Both the position numbers and the translations under genes were made by a program. A stretch of 64,000 nucleotides of DNA from Hyphomicrobium sp. (lineage in GTDB: Bacteria > Pseudomonadota > Alphaproteobacteria > Rhizobiales > Hyphomicrobiaceae). The notes under the pieces are model-generated. The model was given only the letters and a program-made list of their open reading frames with translations, made no database searches and was not told where the DNA came from. This document shows, piece by piece, positions 43,097 through 52,462 of this stretch (position 1 is its first letter; every line of letters begins with the position of its first letter). Location of the stretch: assembly GCA_003987725.1 (NCBI GenBank), contig RXJH01000002.1, positions 162,461 through 226,460 of the forward strand, read 5' to 3'.

Positions 43097-44878
43097 TTAG
43101 TAGATGTCGCGTTGGTAGCGGCCGGCTTTCGTCAGCTCCTTGAGCTTCGCCCGGCCCGCTTCTTCATCGCCCTTCAACGGCTCGGCGAGAACCTTGACGA
43201 GCGTGGCGTCGACGTCTTTCGCCATACCCTTTTCGTCGCCGCAGACGTAGATGTGGGCACCTTCCTGGAGCCACGCGTTGATCTCCGCGCGCTTCTCCCA
43301 GATACGATGCTGGACATAGATCTTTTCCGGCTGATCGCGCGAGAACGCAACGTCGATACGCGTCAGGTCGCCCGACGCCAGATAATCCTGCCACTCGAGC
43401 TGATACAGGAAATCGTTGGTGAAGTTCCGCTCACCGAAGAAAAGCCAGCTCTTGCCCTTGGCGCCGTCGGCCACGCGCTCCTCGACGAAGCCGCGATAGG
43501 GCGCAACGCCGGTTCCGGCACCGATCATGATGATCGGCGTGTGCCCGTCCGCAGGCAATCGGAAATGCCGGTTGGGCTTGACGTAGATGCGCGCGTTTTG
43601 CCCGGCCTTGCGGCGCTCGCCAAGGAACGTCGACGAGACGCCCTTGCGCACGCGGCCATGCGACTCCCAACGCACCGCACCGACGAGGAGATGCGCTTCT
43701 CCCGGATGCGCCTTGAGGCTCGACGCAACGGAATAGAGCCGTCCCGGCAGCGGCCGCAAAAGGCCGACCAACTGGTCCTGCGTGAGCTTTTCCGGATAGG
43801 CGAGGAAAAGATCTATCAGCTGCCGGTCCGCTGCGAACTTCGGATAAGCCTCGCCTTCGAGCAACGCCTTGATGTCGGCGCGGCCCGTCAGCTTTGCATA
43901 GTTGTCGACAAGCGCCCGTGACAGCGTCGTGACGTCGTAGGATTTCTGCAGCTTCAGCAGCAGAGCCGCCTCCGAGCCGAGGCCAACCGCCTGAAGAAGG
44001 TCATCGACGAGAGCCGGATCGTTTTCGGGGAAGAGGCCGATAGCGTCGCCCGGCTGATACGTGAATGCCGGATCGTCGAAAGCGAATTCCGCATGCCACG
44101 TTTCGCGCGTCGAACCGCTGCCGTTCAAATTGACGAGCGCCGCAATCTCGGCTTCGAGCGGCTGTTCGGCGGTGTACCTCGGTTCGTCATCCTCGAGATG
44201 CGGAAGCGCGGCGCCGAAATCGACGTGGACGACTGTGCCGCCCGCCGCCGCGTCTTCCGGTGCAAGCTTGGCAAGCGCACCTTCCGTCCATTCCGCCGCC
44301 TTCTTCGCATAATCGAGATCGAGATCGACGCGATCGAAGCTCCGCACACCGCCGAGTTCTTCGAGCCGTTGATCAATCGCCTTACCGACCGCGCAGAACT
44401 GCGCATAAGCCGTATCGCCCAGCGCCAGGACCGCGAACTTGACGCCATCGATGCGCGGCGCCGCATCGCTCATCAGCGCTTGATAGAAGTCGACGGCGCG
44501 TGCCGGCGGATCGCCCTCGCCCCACGTCGCCGCGAAGACGACGATATTCTTGGATTTGGCGAGAAGCGCCATGTCGGCGTCCGCCATATCGAATACTTTC
44601 GCATCGAGACCGTGCTTCTGCGCGGCCTTCTTTGCCTTGGTGGCAAGGGCTTCCGAGTTGCCGCTTTCGCTCGCGTAGAGAATGGTCAGCGGTGCACGCG
44701 GCTTCGCAGCCGGAACCGGCTGGACCATGCCCCCGCTCTGGGCGGCCTCGAAACCGGCGAAAAAGCCGGCGAGCCATGAACGCTGCTGCGGAGTTGTCCG
44801 CGCAACCACTTTATTCAACAGTTCAATGTCTTCCGGCAAAAAAGGCGCGTTGCGCGGAAGTAGAGGGGTCGCAGTCAC
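43097..44878 (-). CDS. cysJ: Sulfite reductase flavoprotein alpha subunit
   Basis: 593 aa, GTG 44878 with GGAGAG upstream. It transfers electrons from NADPH through FAD and FMN to CysI. The flavodoxin domain (residues 65-200) starts ILYASESGNSEALA and contains VFAATWGEGDPP. The FAD domain has GRLYSVASS, the NADPH domain IMIGAGTGVAPYRGFVEER and YVCGDEKGMAKDVDATL. An N-terminal 60-residue extension is PolyPro/Leu-rich. It is first of cysJI and divergent from pqqA. Confidence 0.94.
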   Translation of the reverse strand: MTATPLLPRNAPFLPEDIELLNKVVARTTPQQRSWLAGFFAGFEAAQSGGMVQPVPAAKPRAPLTILYASESGNSEALATKAKKAAQKHGLDAKVFDMADADMALLAKSKNIVVFAATWGEGDPPARAVDFYQALMSDAAPRIDGVKFAVLALGDTAYAQFCAVGKAIDQRLEELGGVRSFDRVDLDLDYAKKAAEWTEGALAKLAPEDAAAGGTVVHVDFGAALPHLEDDEPRYTAEQPLEAEIAALVNLNGSGSTRETWHAEFAFDDPAFTYQPGDAIGLFPENDPALVDDLLQAVGLGSEAALLLKLQKSYDVTTLSRALVDNYAKLTGRADIKALLEGEAYPKFAADRQLIDLFLAYPEKLTQDQLVGLLRPLPGRLYSVASSLKAHPGEAHLLVGAVRWESHGRVRKGVSSTFLGERRKAGQNARIYVKPNRHFRLPADGHTPIIMIGAGTGVAPYRGFVEERVADGAKGKSWLFFGERNFTNDFLYQLEWQDYLASGDLTRIDVAFSRDQPEKIYVQHRIWEKRAEINAWLQEGAHIYVCGDEKGMAKDVDATLVKVLAEPLKGDEEAGRAKLKELTKAGRYQRDIY

Positions 44879-45439
44879 TCAAAGCTCTCCTCGTCAGGGC
44901 GGACGCCCGGCGTTCAGGGCGCGGGCGTAGCGCGCCTCTGAGCCCGGGAAAAGCCCAAACATGCCGATCGGCCATGCGTCCGACGCGGCATATAAACGGT
45001 CAAATCTTAATAGCCGCCCGACAATGCCGGACTTCACGCCGATAAGGACGATTTCATACGCCAAAATAGAACAATTTTCTACATAGCTGCGGCACTTGAC
45101 CCGAACATAAGAATAATTTTCCAATATATCAGAGTTACACCCTGCAAAAATCATAGGCTGCGGCCCTAACCGGGAAGCGTGCACTACCGGAAACAGCCTG
45201 CGTAGCTGACGAGGTATCCCGATCGGCAGTCAATTCGATCACACGCAGACGTGAAGCGCATTGATTTGAAAAGCAGACCCCGAACATGATCTCTACGTCA
45301 TGGCAGCGGCAACCAGCCTTGACTTTGGTCGGCTGATCCGCAGATTGGGCCGGCACAACAAGTGTCTGCACCGATCTAGTGGGCCCTCGGCGGGGTCTGC
45401 GAGGAACGTAAGCAGTTTACCGCTTTTGGAGGAAACACA
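44879..45439 (+). promoter_or_regulatory. Divergent control region, cysJ and pqqA
   Basis: About 560 bases without a supported gene. An AT-rich patch (about 45040-45135) is a likely promoter area. The pqqA ribosome site TTTTGGAGGAAACACA ends the region. Nothing recognisable as a riboswitch is seen. Confidence 0.5.
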
Positions 45440-45529
45440 ATGAAGATTTGGACCAAACCCGCAGTGCGCGAGCAGGAAGTCGGCCTTGAGGTCACGAGCT
45501 ACCTGCCGGCCGAGATCGACCTCATCTAA
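45440..45529 (+). CDS. pqqA: PQQ precursor peptide PqqA
   Basis: 29 aa, MKIWTKPAVREQEVGLEVTS then YLPAEIDLI. Glu17 and Tyr21 in E-V-T-S-Y are the residues cross-linked by PqqE to make PQQ. TGGAGGAAACACA gives a strong start. A stem-loop (45572-45599) follows before pqqB, which would make pqqA transcripts more abundant than the rest. Too short for many ORF finders but certain by sequence and position. Confidence 0.97.
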   Translation: MKIWTKPAVREQEVGLEVTSYLPAEIDLI

Positions 45530-45571
45530 TCGATGAAGTCTTCGGTCTCGCAAGGTTTGTGAGACACCGGC

Positions 45572-45599
45572 GCGGCGGTCGATGATCATCGGCCGCCGC
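45572..45599 (+). terminator. Intercistronic stem-loop between pqqA and pqqB
   Basis: GCGGCGG and CCGCCGC (45572-45578, 45593-45599) flank a second short pairing CGATGA/TCATCG. It is followed by the T-containing GCTGTTTGCTCTC. It is likely a partial terminator or mRNA stabiliser in the pqq operon. Confidence 0.55.
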
Positions 45600-45671
45600 T
45601 GCTGTTTGCTCTCTAAGAAATGAGAGCGCTGCCGGCTTCGGCGACCCGTCGGCGCAACCATATAAGCTCAC

Positions 45672-46604
45672 ATGATCATCAAAGTGCTCGGATCCGCCGC
45701 TGGGGGTGGATTTCCGCAATGGAATTGCAATGGCTTTCACTCTGCAAAGGTGAGAGCCGGTGTGGCGGGATATAGGCCAAGACTGCAATCCTCCCTCGCC
45801 GTCAGTAGTGACGGCGCTAATTGGGTATTGCTCAACGCCTCCCCGGACATTCGCCAGCAGATCAACGAAACGCCGGAACTGCAGCCCGTCAAAAACGGAG
45901 CGCTCCGCAATTCGCCGATCAAAGCCGTTGTTCTGACCAACGCCGACGTCGATCACATCACCGGGCTCCTGAGCCTCCGCGAAGGCCAGCCGTTCTCGAT
46001 CTACGCCGCCGATCGCGTTCTCGCGACGCTGGAATCGAATAGCGTTTTCGACGTTCTCGCCAAAGACAAAGTCCGCCGCATCCCGTTCGAACTGAATGTG
46101 CCGACGCGTCTCGAAGGCGCGGGCGTTGATCTGGGCCTCGTCGTCGAAGCGTTCGCCGTGCCGGGCAAAGTCGCACTGTTTCTCGAAAAGGGTGATGCGA
46201 GCGGCAATTTCGGCAGCCGCGAGGGGGACACCATCGGCCTCAAGATCACGGACGCCAAAACCGGCAAATCGTTCTTCTACATCCCGGGCGTTGCCGAAAT
46301 CGATGAGCCGCTCGCCGGCAAAATCCGCAACGCCGAGCTGCTCTTCCTCGACGGTACATTGTTCGAGGACGACGAAATGCTGACCCAGGGCCTTCTGAAC
46401 AAAACCGGCAAGCGAATGGGCCATATCTCGGTTTCCGGACCCGACGGTTCTGTTTCCGCATTGAGCCAGCTCAATGTGAAGCGACGGATCTACGTTCACA
46501 TCAACAACTCCAACCCGATCCTGGACGAGAATTCAGAAGCCCGTAAAGTTGTCGACGCATCCGGGTGGGAAGTCGGCTTCGACGGCATGGAGGTCCGCCT
46601 ATGA
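45672..46604 (+). CDS. pqqB: PqqB, MBL-fold protein of PQQ biosynthesis
   Basis: 310 aa. MBL-fold oxygenase proposed to hydroxylate the Tyr of the processed PqqA dipeptide. The start IKVLGSAAGGGFPQWNC and LTNADVDHITGLLSLREG (a variant of the metal motif) are typical. It ends ATGA, overlapping pqqC by four bases. Confidence 0.97.
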   Translation: MIIKVLGSAAGGGFPQWNCNGFHSAKVRAGVAGYRPRLQSSLAVSSDGANWVLLNASPDIRQQINETPELQPVKNGALRNSPIKAVVLTNADVDHITGLLSLREGQPFSIYAADRVLATLESNSVFDVLAKDKVRRIPFELNVPTRLEGAGVDLGLVVEAFAVPGKVALFLEKGDASGNFGSREGDTIGLKITDAKTGKSFFYIPGVAEIDEPLAGKIRNAELLFLDGTLFEDDEMLTQGLLNKTGKRMGHISVSGPDGSVSALSQLNVKRRIYVHINNSNPILDENSEARKVVDASGWEVGFDGMEVRL

Positions 46605-47377
46605 ACCCTGTCAGTCTCGAAAAGAAAAACGCCGAACGTCGCGGCAACGAGCCCCCGATGTCGCCAGCCGAGTTCGAAGCCGAGCTTCGCGCCGTGGGGC
46701 CGGAGCGTTATCACGACCTCCATCCCTTCCATCACATGCTGCACGGCGGCAAACTGAACAAGGGTCAAGTCCAGGCCTGGGCTCTCAACCGCTTCTGTTA
46801 TCAGTCCGCGGTTCCGAGGAAGGATGCCGCTCTTATCAGCCGCGCCTACGATCGCGAGCTGCGCCGGGAATGGCTGCATAGAATTCTCGACCATGACGGA
46901 CTTCTGCCGGACGAGCCGGGCGGCATCGAGCGCTGGCTGATCCTGACGGACGGCCTCGGCCTCGATCGCGACTACGTGATCTCGCGGCGCGGTGCATTGC
47001 CGGCGACCGTTTTCGCCGTCGAATCCTATGTCACGTTCGTCCGCGAGCAGCCCTTGACGATTGCCGTCGCCTCGTCGCTGACCGAACTTTTCGCGCCGAA
47101 GATCCACAAAGAGCGCATCGCCGGCATGCTCGAGAACTATGACTTCATCGACGACAAGGTGATGGCCTACTTCAAGCGCCGCCTCACCCAAGCGCCGCGG
47201 GACGCTGACTTCGCTCTCCAGTATGTCTTGAAGAACGCCAAGACGCGCGAGGAACAGGAAGCGTGCGTGGATGCGGTCCGCTTCAAATGCAATGTCCTTT
47301 GGGTCCAGCTCGATGCGCTCCATCACGCCTATGTCGACGGACACATTCCACCCGGCGCATTCCGCCCCGAGGCCTGA
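46601..47377 (+). CDS. pqqC: Pyrroloquinoline-quinone synthase
   Basis: 258 aa from ATG 46601. It catalyses the final eight-electron oxidation and ring closure to PQQ without cofactor. The helical haem-oxygenase-like fold shows YHDLHPFHHMLHGGKLNKGQVQAWALNRF, VPRKDAALISRA, LTELFAPKIHKERIAGM and a closing CNVLWVQLDALHHAYVD. The longer open frame from 46565 lies inside pqqB and is rejected. Confidence 0.97.
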   Translation: MNPVSLEKKNAERRGNEPPMSPAEFEAELRAVGPERYHDLHPFHHMLHGGKLNKGQVQAWALNRFCYQSAVPRKDAALISRAYDRELRREWLHRILDHDGLLPDEPGGIERWLILTDGLGLDRDYVISRRGALPATVFAVESYVTFVREQPLTIAVASSLTELFAPKIHKERIAGMLENYDFIDDKVMAYFKRRLTQAPRDADFALQYVLKNAKTREEQEACVDAVRFKCNVLWVQLDALHHAYVDGHIPPGAFRPEA

Positions 47378-47380
47378 TCG

Positions 47381-47683
47381 ATGAACGCCGAAACTCCTCG
47401 CACACGTGTGATCATCGTCCCGGCATCAAAACCGGCGTTGCCACCCCATATTAAGTTGAGACACGATCCTGGACGAGGCCGGTGGCACGTGCTTGCACCT
47501 GAACGCGTGTTCGAGCCGGACCCGATCGCGATCGAAATTTTGAAGCGATGTGACGGCGTGAACTCGGTTGAGGAGATCGCGTCCGAACTCGCGAAGGACT
47601 ACAACGCACCGCTGCAAGAAATCCTGGCAGATACGATATCGATGCTGCAGGAGCTTTCGGATAAGGGCGTCATCAAGGCCTAG
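47381..47683 (+). CDS. pqqD: PqqD peptide chaperone
   Basis: 100 aa, three bases after pqqC. RiPP recognition element that binds PqqA and delivers it to PqqE. KPALPPHIKLRHDPGRGRW, LLAPERVFEPDPIA-like text, VEEIASELAKDYN and the helical C-terminus are typical. Confidence 0.96.
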   Translation: MNAETPRTRVIIVPASKPALPPHIKLRHDPGRGRWHVLAPERVFEPDPIAIEILKRCDGVNSVEEIASELAKDYNAPLQEILADTISMLQELSDKGVIKA

Positions 47684-47714
47684 AAGACTTGGGTAAAACA
47701 CGGAGCTTACGTCA

Positions 47715-48875
47715 ATGAACGAAGTAGCACCGATGGAGCAGTTCTCCGAAAAGCCCTTAGTCGAGGCTTGCGCCCGCGCGCCTGTTGGCCTTCTGGCCGA
47801 GCTGACACATCGCTGTCCGCTCCAGTGTCCCTATTGCTCGAACCCGCTCGAGCTTGATCGCGTCAACACCGAGTTGACGACCGAGCAGTGGCAGGACGTG
47901 ATGCGCCAGGCGGCCGACCTCGGCATCCTGCAGATCCATCTCTCGGGTGGCGAGCCGACCGTTCGCAAGGATCTCGAGGATATCGTCGAGGTCGCGGCGA
48001 AGGCAGGTCTTTACACCAACCTCATCACCGCGGGCGTGACGCTGACCCGCGATCGCCTGAAGCGTTTGAAGGAACTGGGTCTCGACCACGTCCAGCTCTC
48101 GATCCAGGACGTCGACGAAGCCAACGCCGAAAAGATCTCGGCTTACAAGAACGGCCTCGAGAAGAAGCGCGAAGTCGGCAAGTGGGTGCGCGAATTCGAT
48201 ATGCCGCTCACCATCAATGCTCCGATCCATCGCCACAATATCGAGAACCTGCCGAACATCATCAATTTCGCAGTCGAAATGGGCGCCGGCCGTATCGAGG
48301 TCGCGAACATCCAGTACTACGCCTGGGCGCTAAAGAATCGGGCGAGCCTCATGCCGACCCGCGCTCAGGTTTTGAAAAGCGCTGAGATCGTTGAGGAAGC
48401 GAAAGAGCGCCTCAAGGGCATCATGGTTTTCGATTTCGTCGTGCCCGACTACTACGCCAAGACTCCGAAGCCCTGCATGGGCGGCTGGGGCCGCGGCGTG
48501 ATGAACGTGACCCCGCAAGGCCGGGTGCTCCCTTGCCATGCGTCAGAATCGGTTCCGGGCCTCGAGTTCGATAACGTCAAAGACAGGCGTTTGGCGGACA
48601 TCTGGCTCAACGGTCAGGCGTTTCAGAAATACCGCGGCACCAGTTGGATGAAGGAACCGTGCCGGGGCTGCCCCCGTGCCGAGATCGACTTCGGCGGCTG
48701 CCGTTGCCAGGCGATGGCCTTCACCGGCGATCCCGCGAACACCGACCCGGCCTGCAAGCTCTCGCCTCACCATCTGGCGTTCGTTGCCGCGGCCGAGGCC
48801 GAAAGCGGTGTCGCCAATCCTCCCCCGTTCATCTACCGGCGCATGAGCCCGGCAAAGGCACCGGCCGCGGAGTAA
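47715..48875 (+). CDS. pqqE: PqqE radical-SAM PqqA cyclase
   Basis: 386 aa. It forms the Glu-Tyr carbon-carbon bond in PqqA. The radical SAM site is [14 protein letters not shown] (CX3CX2C), with [12 protein letters not shown]. The C-terminal SPASM domain binds auxiliary clusters through [29 protein letters not shown] and later Cys. It is last of pqqABCDE. Confidence 0.97.
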   Translation: MNEVAPMEQFSEKPLVEACARAPVGLLAELTHRCPLQCPYCSNPLELDRVNTELTTEQWQDVMRQAADLGILQIHLSGGEPTVRKDLEDIVEVAAKAGLYTNLITAGVTLTRDRLKRLKELGLDHVQLSIQDVDEANAEKISAYKNGLEKKREVGKWVREFDMPLTINAPIHRHNIENLPNIINFAVEMGAGRIEVANIQYYAWALKNRASLMPTRAQVLKSAEIVEEAKERLKGIMVFDFVVPDYYAKTPKPCMGGWGRGVMNVTPQGRVLPCHASESVPGLEFDNVKDRRLADIWLNGQAFQKYRGTSWMKEPCRGCPRAEIDFGGCRCQAMAFTGDPANTDPACKLSPHHLAFVAAAEAESGVANPPPFIYRRMSPAKAPAAE

Positions 48876-49082
48876 CAATCGCCGGTAGCGATCGCGAGCA
48901 ATGTTCACTTAACCGAGCTGAGCCGGTGAACGCACTGCAGCGTAATCGCTGACGAATTTTTTGCCCGGTGCGGCATTCTGTTCGGTCGCGGTTCAGAAAA
49001 AAAATGGCAACTTCCTGCCACTGAGCTATGAGTTGGAGCGTTTCTAAGAATGCCGCTCAGGCGAAACGGGAAGGAAAACGAA

Positions 49083-49439
49083 ATGCGCAAGTGGGTTCTG
49101 GCGATTGCAATGATCGCGGCAGTACCGACCGCTGCCATGTCCGCCGATGCGGACGCCGGCAAGACGGTCTTCAATAAATGCAAGGCCTGCCACCAGGTCG
49201 ACAAGAACGGCGTCGGCCCGCACCTCGGCAGCGTCTTCGGACGGCCGGCTGGAAGCCTGGCGGATTACAACTATTCGGACGCGCTGAAGAAGTCCGGCAT
49301 CACCTGGGATGAAGCGGCACTCGATAAGTGGCTGCAGGGCCCGGCCAAGGATGTCCCCGGCACGAAGATGATCTTCGCCGGCGTCAAGGACGAAACCGAC
49401 CGCGCCAACCTCATCGCCTATCTCAAGACGCTGAAGTAA
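49083..49439 (+). CDS. Small class I cytochrome c
   Basis: 118 aa from ATG 49083 (GGAAGGAAAACGAA upstream). Signal peptide MRKWVLAIAMIAAVPTAAMSA. The haem site CKACH, the VGPHLGSVFGRPAG loop and Met ligand in GTKMIFAGVKD match periplasmic cytochrome c2/c550. A strong terminator follows. It lies after the pqq operon, so it may accept electrons from a PQQ dehydrogenase chain; that role is inferred. Confidence 0.9.
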   Translation: MRKWVLAIAMIAAVPTAAMSADADAGKTVFNKCKACHQVDKNGVGPHLGSVFGRPAGSLADYNYSDALKKSGITWDEAALDKWLQGPAKDVPGTKMIFAGVKDETDRANLIAYLKTLK

Positions 49440-49470
49440 AACCCACCGTCTGATTTTCATTAGATGGAAG

Positions 49471-49498
49471 CGCCGCGTAGACGACAGTCCACGCGGCG
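49471..49498 (+). terminator. Rho-independent terminator of the cytochrome c gene
   Basis: CGCCGCGT (49471-49478) and ACGCGGCG (49491-49498) form a perfect stem followed by TTTTCGTTTTC. Confidence 0.8.
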
Positions 49499-49523
49499 TT
49501 TTCGTTTTCGACGTGCAATATCC

Positions 49524-50045
49524 CTAGATGGGCTGAACCTCGCGACTATCGAGCTTTTCCAGCATCGCATCGATCGTCCGGCCGTTGAGTTTGAGCTCGG
49601 GCGCGACATCCTTGAGCGGCACCAGCACGAATGCGCGCTCCGCAATGAGCGGATGCGGCACGGTGAGGTCCGAATCCGCGATTTCGAGATCCCTGAATGT
49701 CAGGATATCGACGTCGATGATCCGCGGCCCCCACCGGCGGGTCCGAACGCGCCCCATGTCGTTTTCTACGGTTTGGCACTGCTTCAATAATGCGTGCGGC
49801 GAAAGCCCGGTTTGAACCGCCACACACGCGTTGACGAACCAGTCCTGATCCGTAACGCCCCAGGGCGCCGATCGATAAAGCTTCGAGCGCGCGACCACCC
49901 GAATTGAGCCGTCAGCCGTGAGCCGGCGGATCGCTTCCTCGATATTGTGCACCCGGTCGCCGAGATTCGTTCCGAGCCCCAAAATGGCGTCGAACGCGTG
50001 AGCCGGCCCTTGCAGGTGCGCTGCCTCGCGCTCGACCTTTGCCAT
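49524..50045 (-). CDS. folK: HPPK, hydroxymethyl-dihydropterin diphosphokinase
   Basis: 173 aa. It transfers pyrophosphate from ATP to 6-hydroxymethyl-dihydropterin in folate (and pterin) synthesis. AILGLGTNLGDRVHNIEEAI, VVARSKLYRSAPWG, NACVAVQTGLSP, RWGPRIIDVDILTF and LTVPHPLIAERAFVLVPL fit HPPK. It is downstream of the pterin dehydratase gene on the same strand, at the edge of the H4MPT island, and may serve both folate and methanopterin. Confidence 0.94.
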   Translation of the reverse strand: MAKVEREAAHLQGPAHAFDAILGLGTNLGDRVHNIEEAIRRLTADGSIRVVARSKLYRSAPWGVTDQDWFVNACVAVQTGLSPHALLKQCQTVENDMGRVRTRRWGPRIIDVDILTFRDLEIADSDLTVPHPLIAERAFVLVPLKDVAPELKLNGRTIDAMLEKLDSREVQPI

Positions 50046-50065
50046 CGGATTTGCCTTCGTCCGCC

Positions 50066-50443
50066 TCAGTCGTACTTGATGTAGGCGAACCGCATATCGC
50101 CGTGCGGTGTACCTTCGAGGCCCTTACCCTCTTTGCCCGGCTGCCAATGCACCACTTCCTCGATCTTCTTCGCGAGTTCGAGATCCTTGGACGTGATGCC
50201 CTTCGCCGCATGGTTCATCAGCCGAACCTCGACCCAGGCATAAGAGAGCGTCATATCCGGGTGGTGCCACGCCGCTTCTGCGAGATGGCCGACGGTATTG
50301 ACGACCATGAGCGTGCCCTTCCAGCTCGCCGTCTTGTATGTGCGGCGAATCCAGCCATTCTCGAGCTTCCAGGTCGGAAGGTTGGCGGCCAGCCAAGCCT
50401 CAACATCAGCATCCGCCATCGGTTTTTCGCGTTCTGCACTCAT
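50066..50443 (-). CDS. Pterin-4a-carbinolamine dehydratase-like protein
   Basis: 125 aa from ATG 50443 (TTGGAGG upstream). Fold signature: EAWLAANLPTWKLENGWIRRTYKTASWKGTLMVVNTVG, AEAAWHHPDMTLSYAWVEVRL, and H-x-A-K-G-I near the end. The paired HH and the D in HHPDM are active-site residues. PCD-type genes recur in bacterial H4MPT gene islands, so a role in pterin metabolism is likely. It is cotranscribed with folK. Confidence 0.9.
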   Translation of the reverse strand: MSAEREKPMADADVEAWLAANLPTWKLENGWIRRTYKTASWKGTLMVVNTVGHLAEAAWHHPDMTLSYAWVEVRLMNHAAKGITSKDLELAKKIEEVVHWQPGKEGKGLEGTPHGDMRFAYIKYD

Positions 50444-50519
50444 CTTGCCCTCGACCTCCAATTATCGGACAACTCGTTTCTTTAAATCCTACCGCCGCCG
50501 CATCCCGTAAAGCAAACGG

Positions 50520-51548
50520 ATGCCTGCAGCGGCTTTCGAGAAAGGACCGTTCTACGTGAGGCCATTTCCGGCCACCTCTGCGGCAATCCGCGTCACGGCT
50601 CCGGCGCGCTTGCACCTGGGCTTCCTCGATTTGAACGGGGACCTCGGGCGACGTTACGGAAGCATTGGCTTGAGCATAGATCGGCCGAGCACCGAGCTCA
50701 CGGTCGCGAAGGCCGATCAGCATTCGGCCTCCGGACACGAAAGCCAGCGCGCCGTTGCACTCGTCCGCAAATTCGCCGGCGAACGCCCGGGTGATGGCTA
50801 CGCCATAAACATCTCCGAAGCTATCCCCGCACACGCTGGCCTCGGCTCCGGAACGCAACTTGCGCTTGCGATCGGCGCCGCGGTAGCCGCGATCGAGGGA
50901 CGCTCGCTTTCGGCGGCGGATATCGCCTCCCTTGGCGAACGCGGGGCACGTTCCGGGATAGGCGTCGAGGCCTTCACGTCCGGTGGCTTCATCATCGACG
51001 GCGGCAAGGGCACGACGGATAGGCCGCCGCCAGTGACGCTACGTTCCGACTTCCCGCCGGACTGGCGGGTCATGCTCATTCTCGATCCCCGCAATGCCGG
51101 CGTCTCTGGCGAAGCCGAGCTGACCGCATTTGCCGGGCTCCCGCCATTCCCCGAAACGAGTGCAGCGCACATCTGTCATCTCGTCCTGATGAAACTCATG
51201 CCGGGCCTGAAGGAAGAAGACATCGGCGCATTCGGTTCGGCCTTGACCGAAATTCAGGAGATCGTCGGTGCCCATTTTGCCACCAAGCAGGGCGGCAGCG
51301 CATGGACCAGCAAAGCCGTCGGACATCTCGCTTCGCGAATGCGAGAACTGGGCGCGACCGGCATCGGACAAAGCTCCTGGGGCCCCACCGGGTTCGCCTT
51401 TGTCGAAAGCCAAAAAGCGGCAGAACGCCTCTATCATTCTCTAAACGAAGACGCTAAACGCGTCGGGCTCGAAATCCTGATCGCACATGGCCGCAACTCT
51501 GGCGCCCGCATCGAAACGCTGCGAAATCCAAAACGAATGGAGCATTAA
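50520..51548 (+). CDS. Beta-ribofuranosylaminobenzene-5'-phosphate synthase
   Basis: 342 aa. It condenses 4-aminobenzoate or hydroxybenzoate with PRPP, the committing step of (dephospho-)tetrahydromethanopterin synthesis. A GHMP-kinase-like fold is visible: VTAPARLHLGFLDLNGDLGRRYGSIGLSID, EAIPAHAGLGSGTQLALAIG, and GFAFVESQKAAERL. It heads the plus-strand H4MPT operon, five bases before mtdB. Confidence 0.92.
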   Translation: MPAAAFEKGPFYVRPFPATSAAIRVTAPARLHLGFLDLNGDLGRRYGSIGLSIDRPSTELTVAKADQHSASGHESQRAVALVRKFAGERPGDGYAINISEAIPAHAGLGSGTQLALAIGAAVAAIEGRSLSAADIASLGERGARSGIGVEAFTSGGFIIDGGKGTTDRPPPVTLRSDFPPDWRVMLILDPRNAGVSGEAELTAFAGLPPFPETSAAHICHLVLMKLMPGLKEEDIGAFGSALTEIQEIVGAHFATKQGGSAWTSKAVGHLASRMRELGATGIGQSSWGPTGFAFVESQKAAERLYHSLNEDAKRVGLEILIAHGRNSGARIETLRNPKRMEH

Positions 51549-51553
51549 ACGAA

Positions 51554-52459
51554 ATGAGCGACGCAACCCCTATTCTGCATATGCTCGCGCCGCAGAAGCA
51601 CATGAGCCCGTTCGACGTGAACATGGCGGCTGATGCCGGCTACAAGGTGATCGTTCCCTATATCAACGTCGAACTGGGCGAGGTTACGGGCCTCATTCAG
51701 GACGCGATTTTCTCGCGCCCCCCGAATTACGGCGTACGCACCGGATTTTTCATGGGCGGCAAGGACGCGATCCTCGCGCTCGATATGCTCGACGCTGCAA
51801 AAAAGGCGATGGTGCCGCCGTTCGAATGCTCGGTTTTCGCAGACCCGGCTGGCTCGTTCACGACCGCTGCCGCAATGGTCGCCTGCGTCGAGAAGCTCCT
51901 GAAAGAAAAGTTCAATAAGGACTGGAAGGGCGTGAAGGTCGCCGTCTTCGGCGCGACCGGCGTCGTCGGCTTCGCATCATCGATTATCTCCGCCCTGGAA
52001 GGCGCCGAAGTCCAGCTCGTCGCCCACCGCGGCGTCGAGCGCGTCATCAAGAACGCTGAGATCTCCAAGGCCCGCTTCGGCGTCAACTTGCAGGCCGTAC
52101 CCGGCGAGACCGACGCCCAGAAGGCTGACATCATCGCCAACGCTGAGGTCATCTTCGCAGCTGCGGCAGCTGGCGTTCAGGTCGTCTCGAAGGAACACAA
52201 AGCCCTCGCCAAGAACCTGAAGGTCATCGCCGACGTCAACGCGGTGCCGCCTGCAGGCGTCGAAGGCATGGAGCTTTTCATGAATGGCGAAAAGCTTCCG
52301 GGTTGCGACGCACTCGGCGTCGGCCCGCTCGCGATCGGCGACATCAAGTACAAATGTGAATCGGGCCTCTTCAAGCAGATGATCGATTCCGACAAGCCGC
52401 TGGTGCTCGATTTCCGCGACGCCTACAAGCTGGCGAAGAAGCTCGTCGGGCTGGGCTGA
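51554..52459 (+). CDS. mtdB: NAD(P)-dependent methylene-H4MPT dehydrogenase
   Basis: 301 aa. It oxidises methylene-H4MPT to methenyl-H4MPT in formaldehyde oxidation. MSPFDVNMAADAGYKVIVPY, DAIFSRPPNYGVRTGFFMGGKD, the nucleotide motif VAVFGATGVVGFASSII, and ADVNAVPPAGVEGMEL fit the MtdA/MtdB family. I call MtdB, not MtdA, because of the mch/fae neighbours. Confidence 0.9.
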   Translation: MSDATPILHMLAPQKHMSPFDVNMAADAGYKVIVPYINVELGEVTGLIQDAIFSRPPNYGVRTGFFMGGKDAILALDMLDAAKKAMVPPFECSVFADPAGSFTTAAAMVACVEKLLKEKFNKDWKGVKVAVFGATGVVGFASSIISALEGAEVQLVAHRGVERVIKNAEISKARFGVNLQAVPGETDAQKADIIANAEVIFAAAAAGVQVVSKEHKALAKNLKVIADVNAVPPAGVEGMELFMNGEKLPGCDALGVGPLAIGDIKYKCESGLFKQMIDSDKPLVLDFRDAYKLAKKLVGLG

Positions 52460-52462
52460 GGA

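Noticed and set aside
49003..49036. CCACTGAGCTAT text resembling the antisense of a tRNA D-arm
   Set aside because: No anticodon arm or T-arm can be built around it; at most a chance match or an old tRNA scrap.
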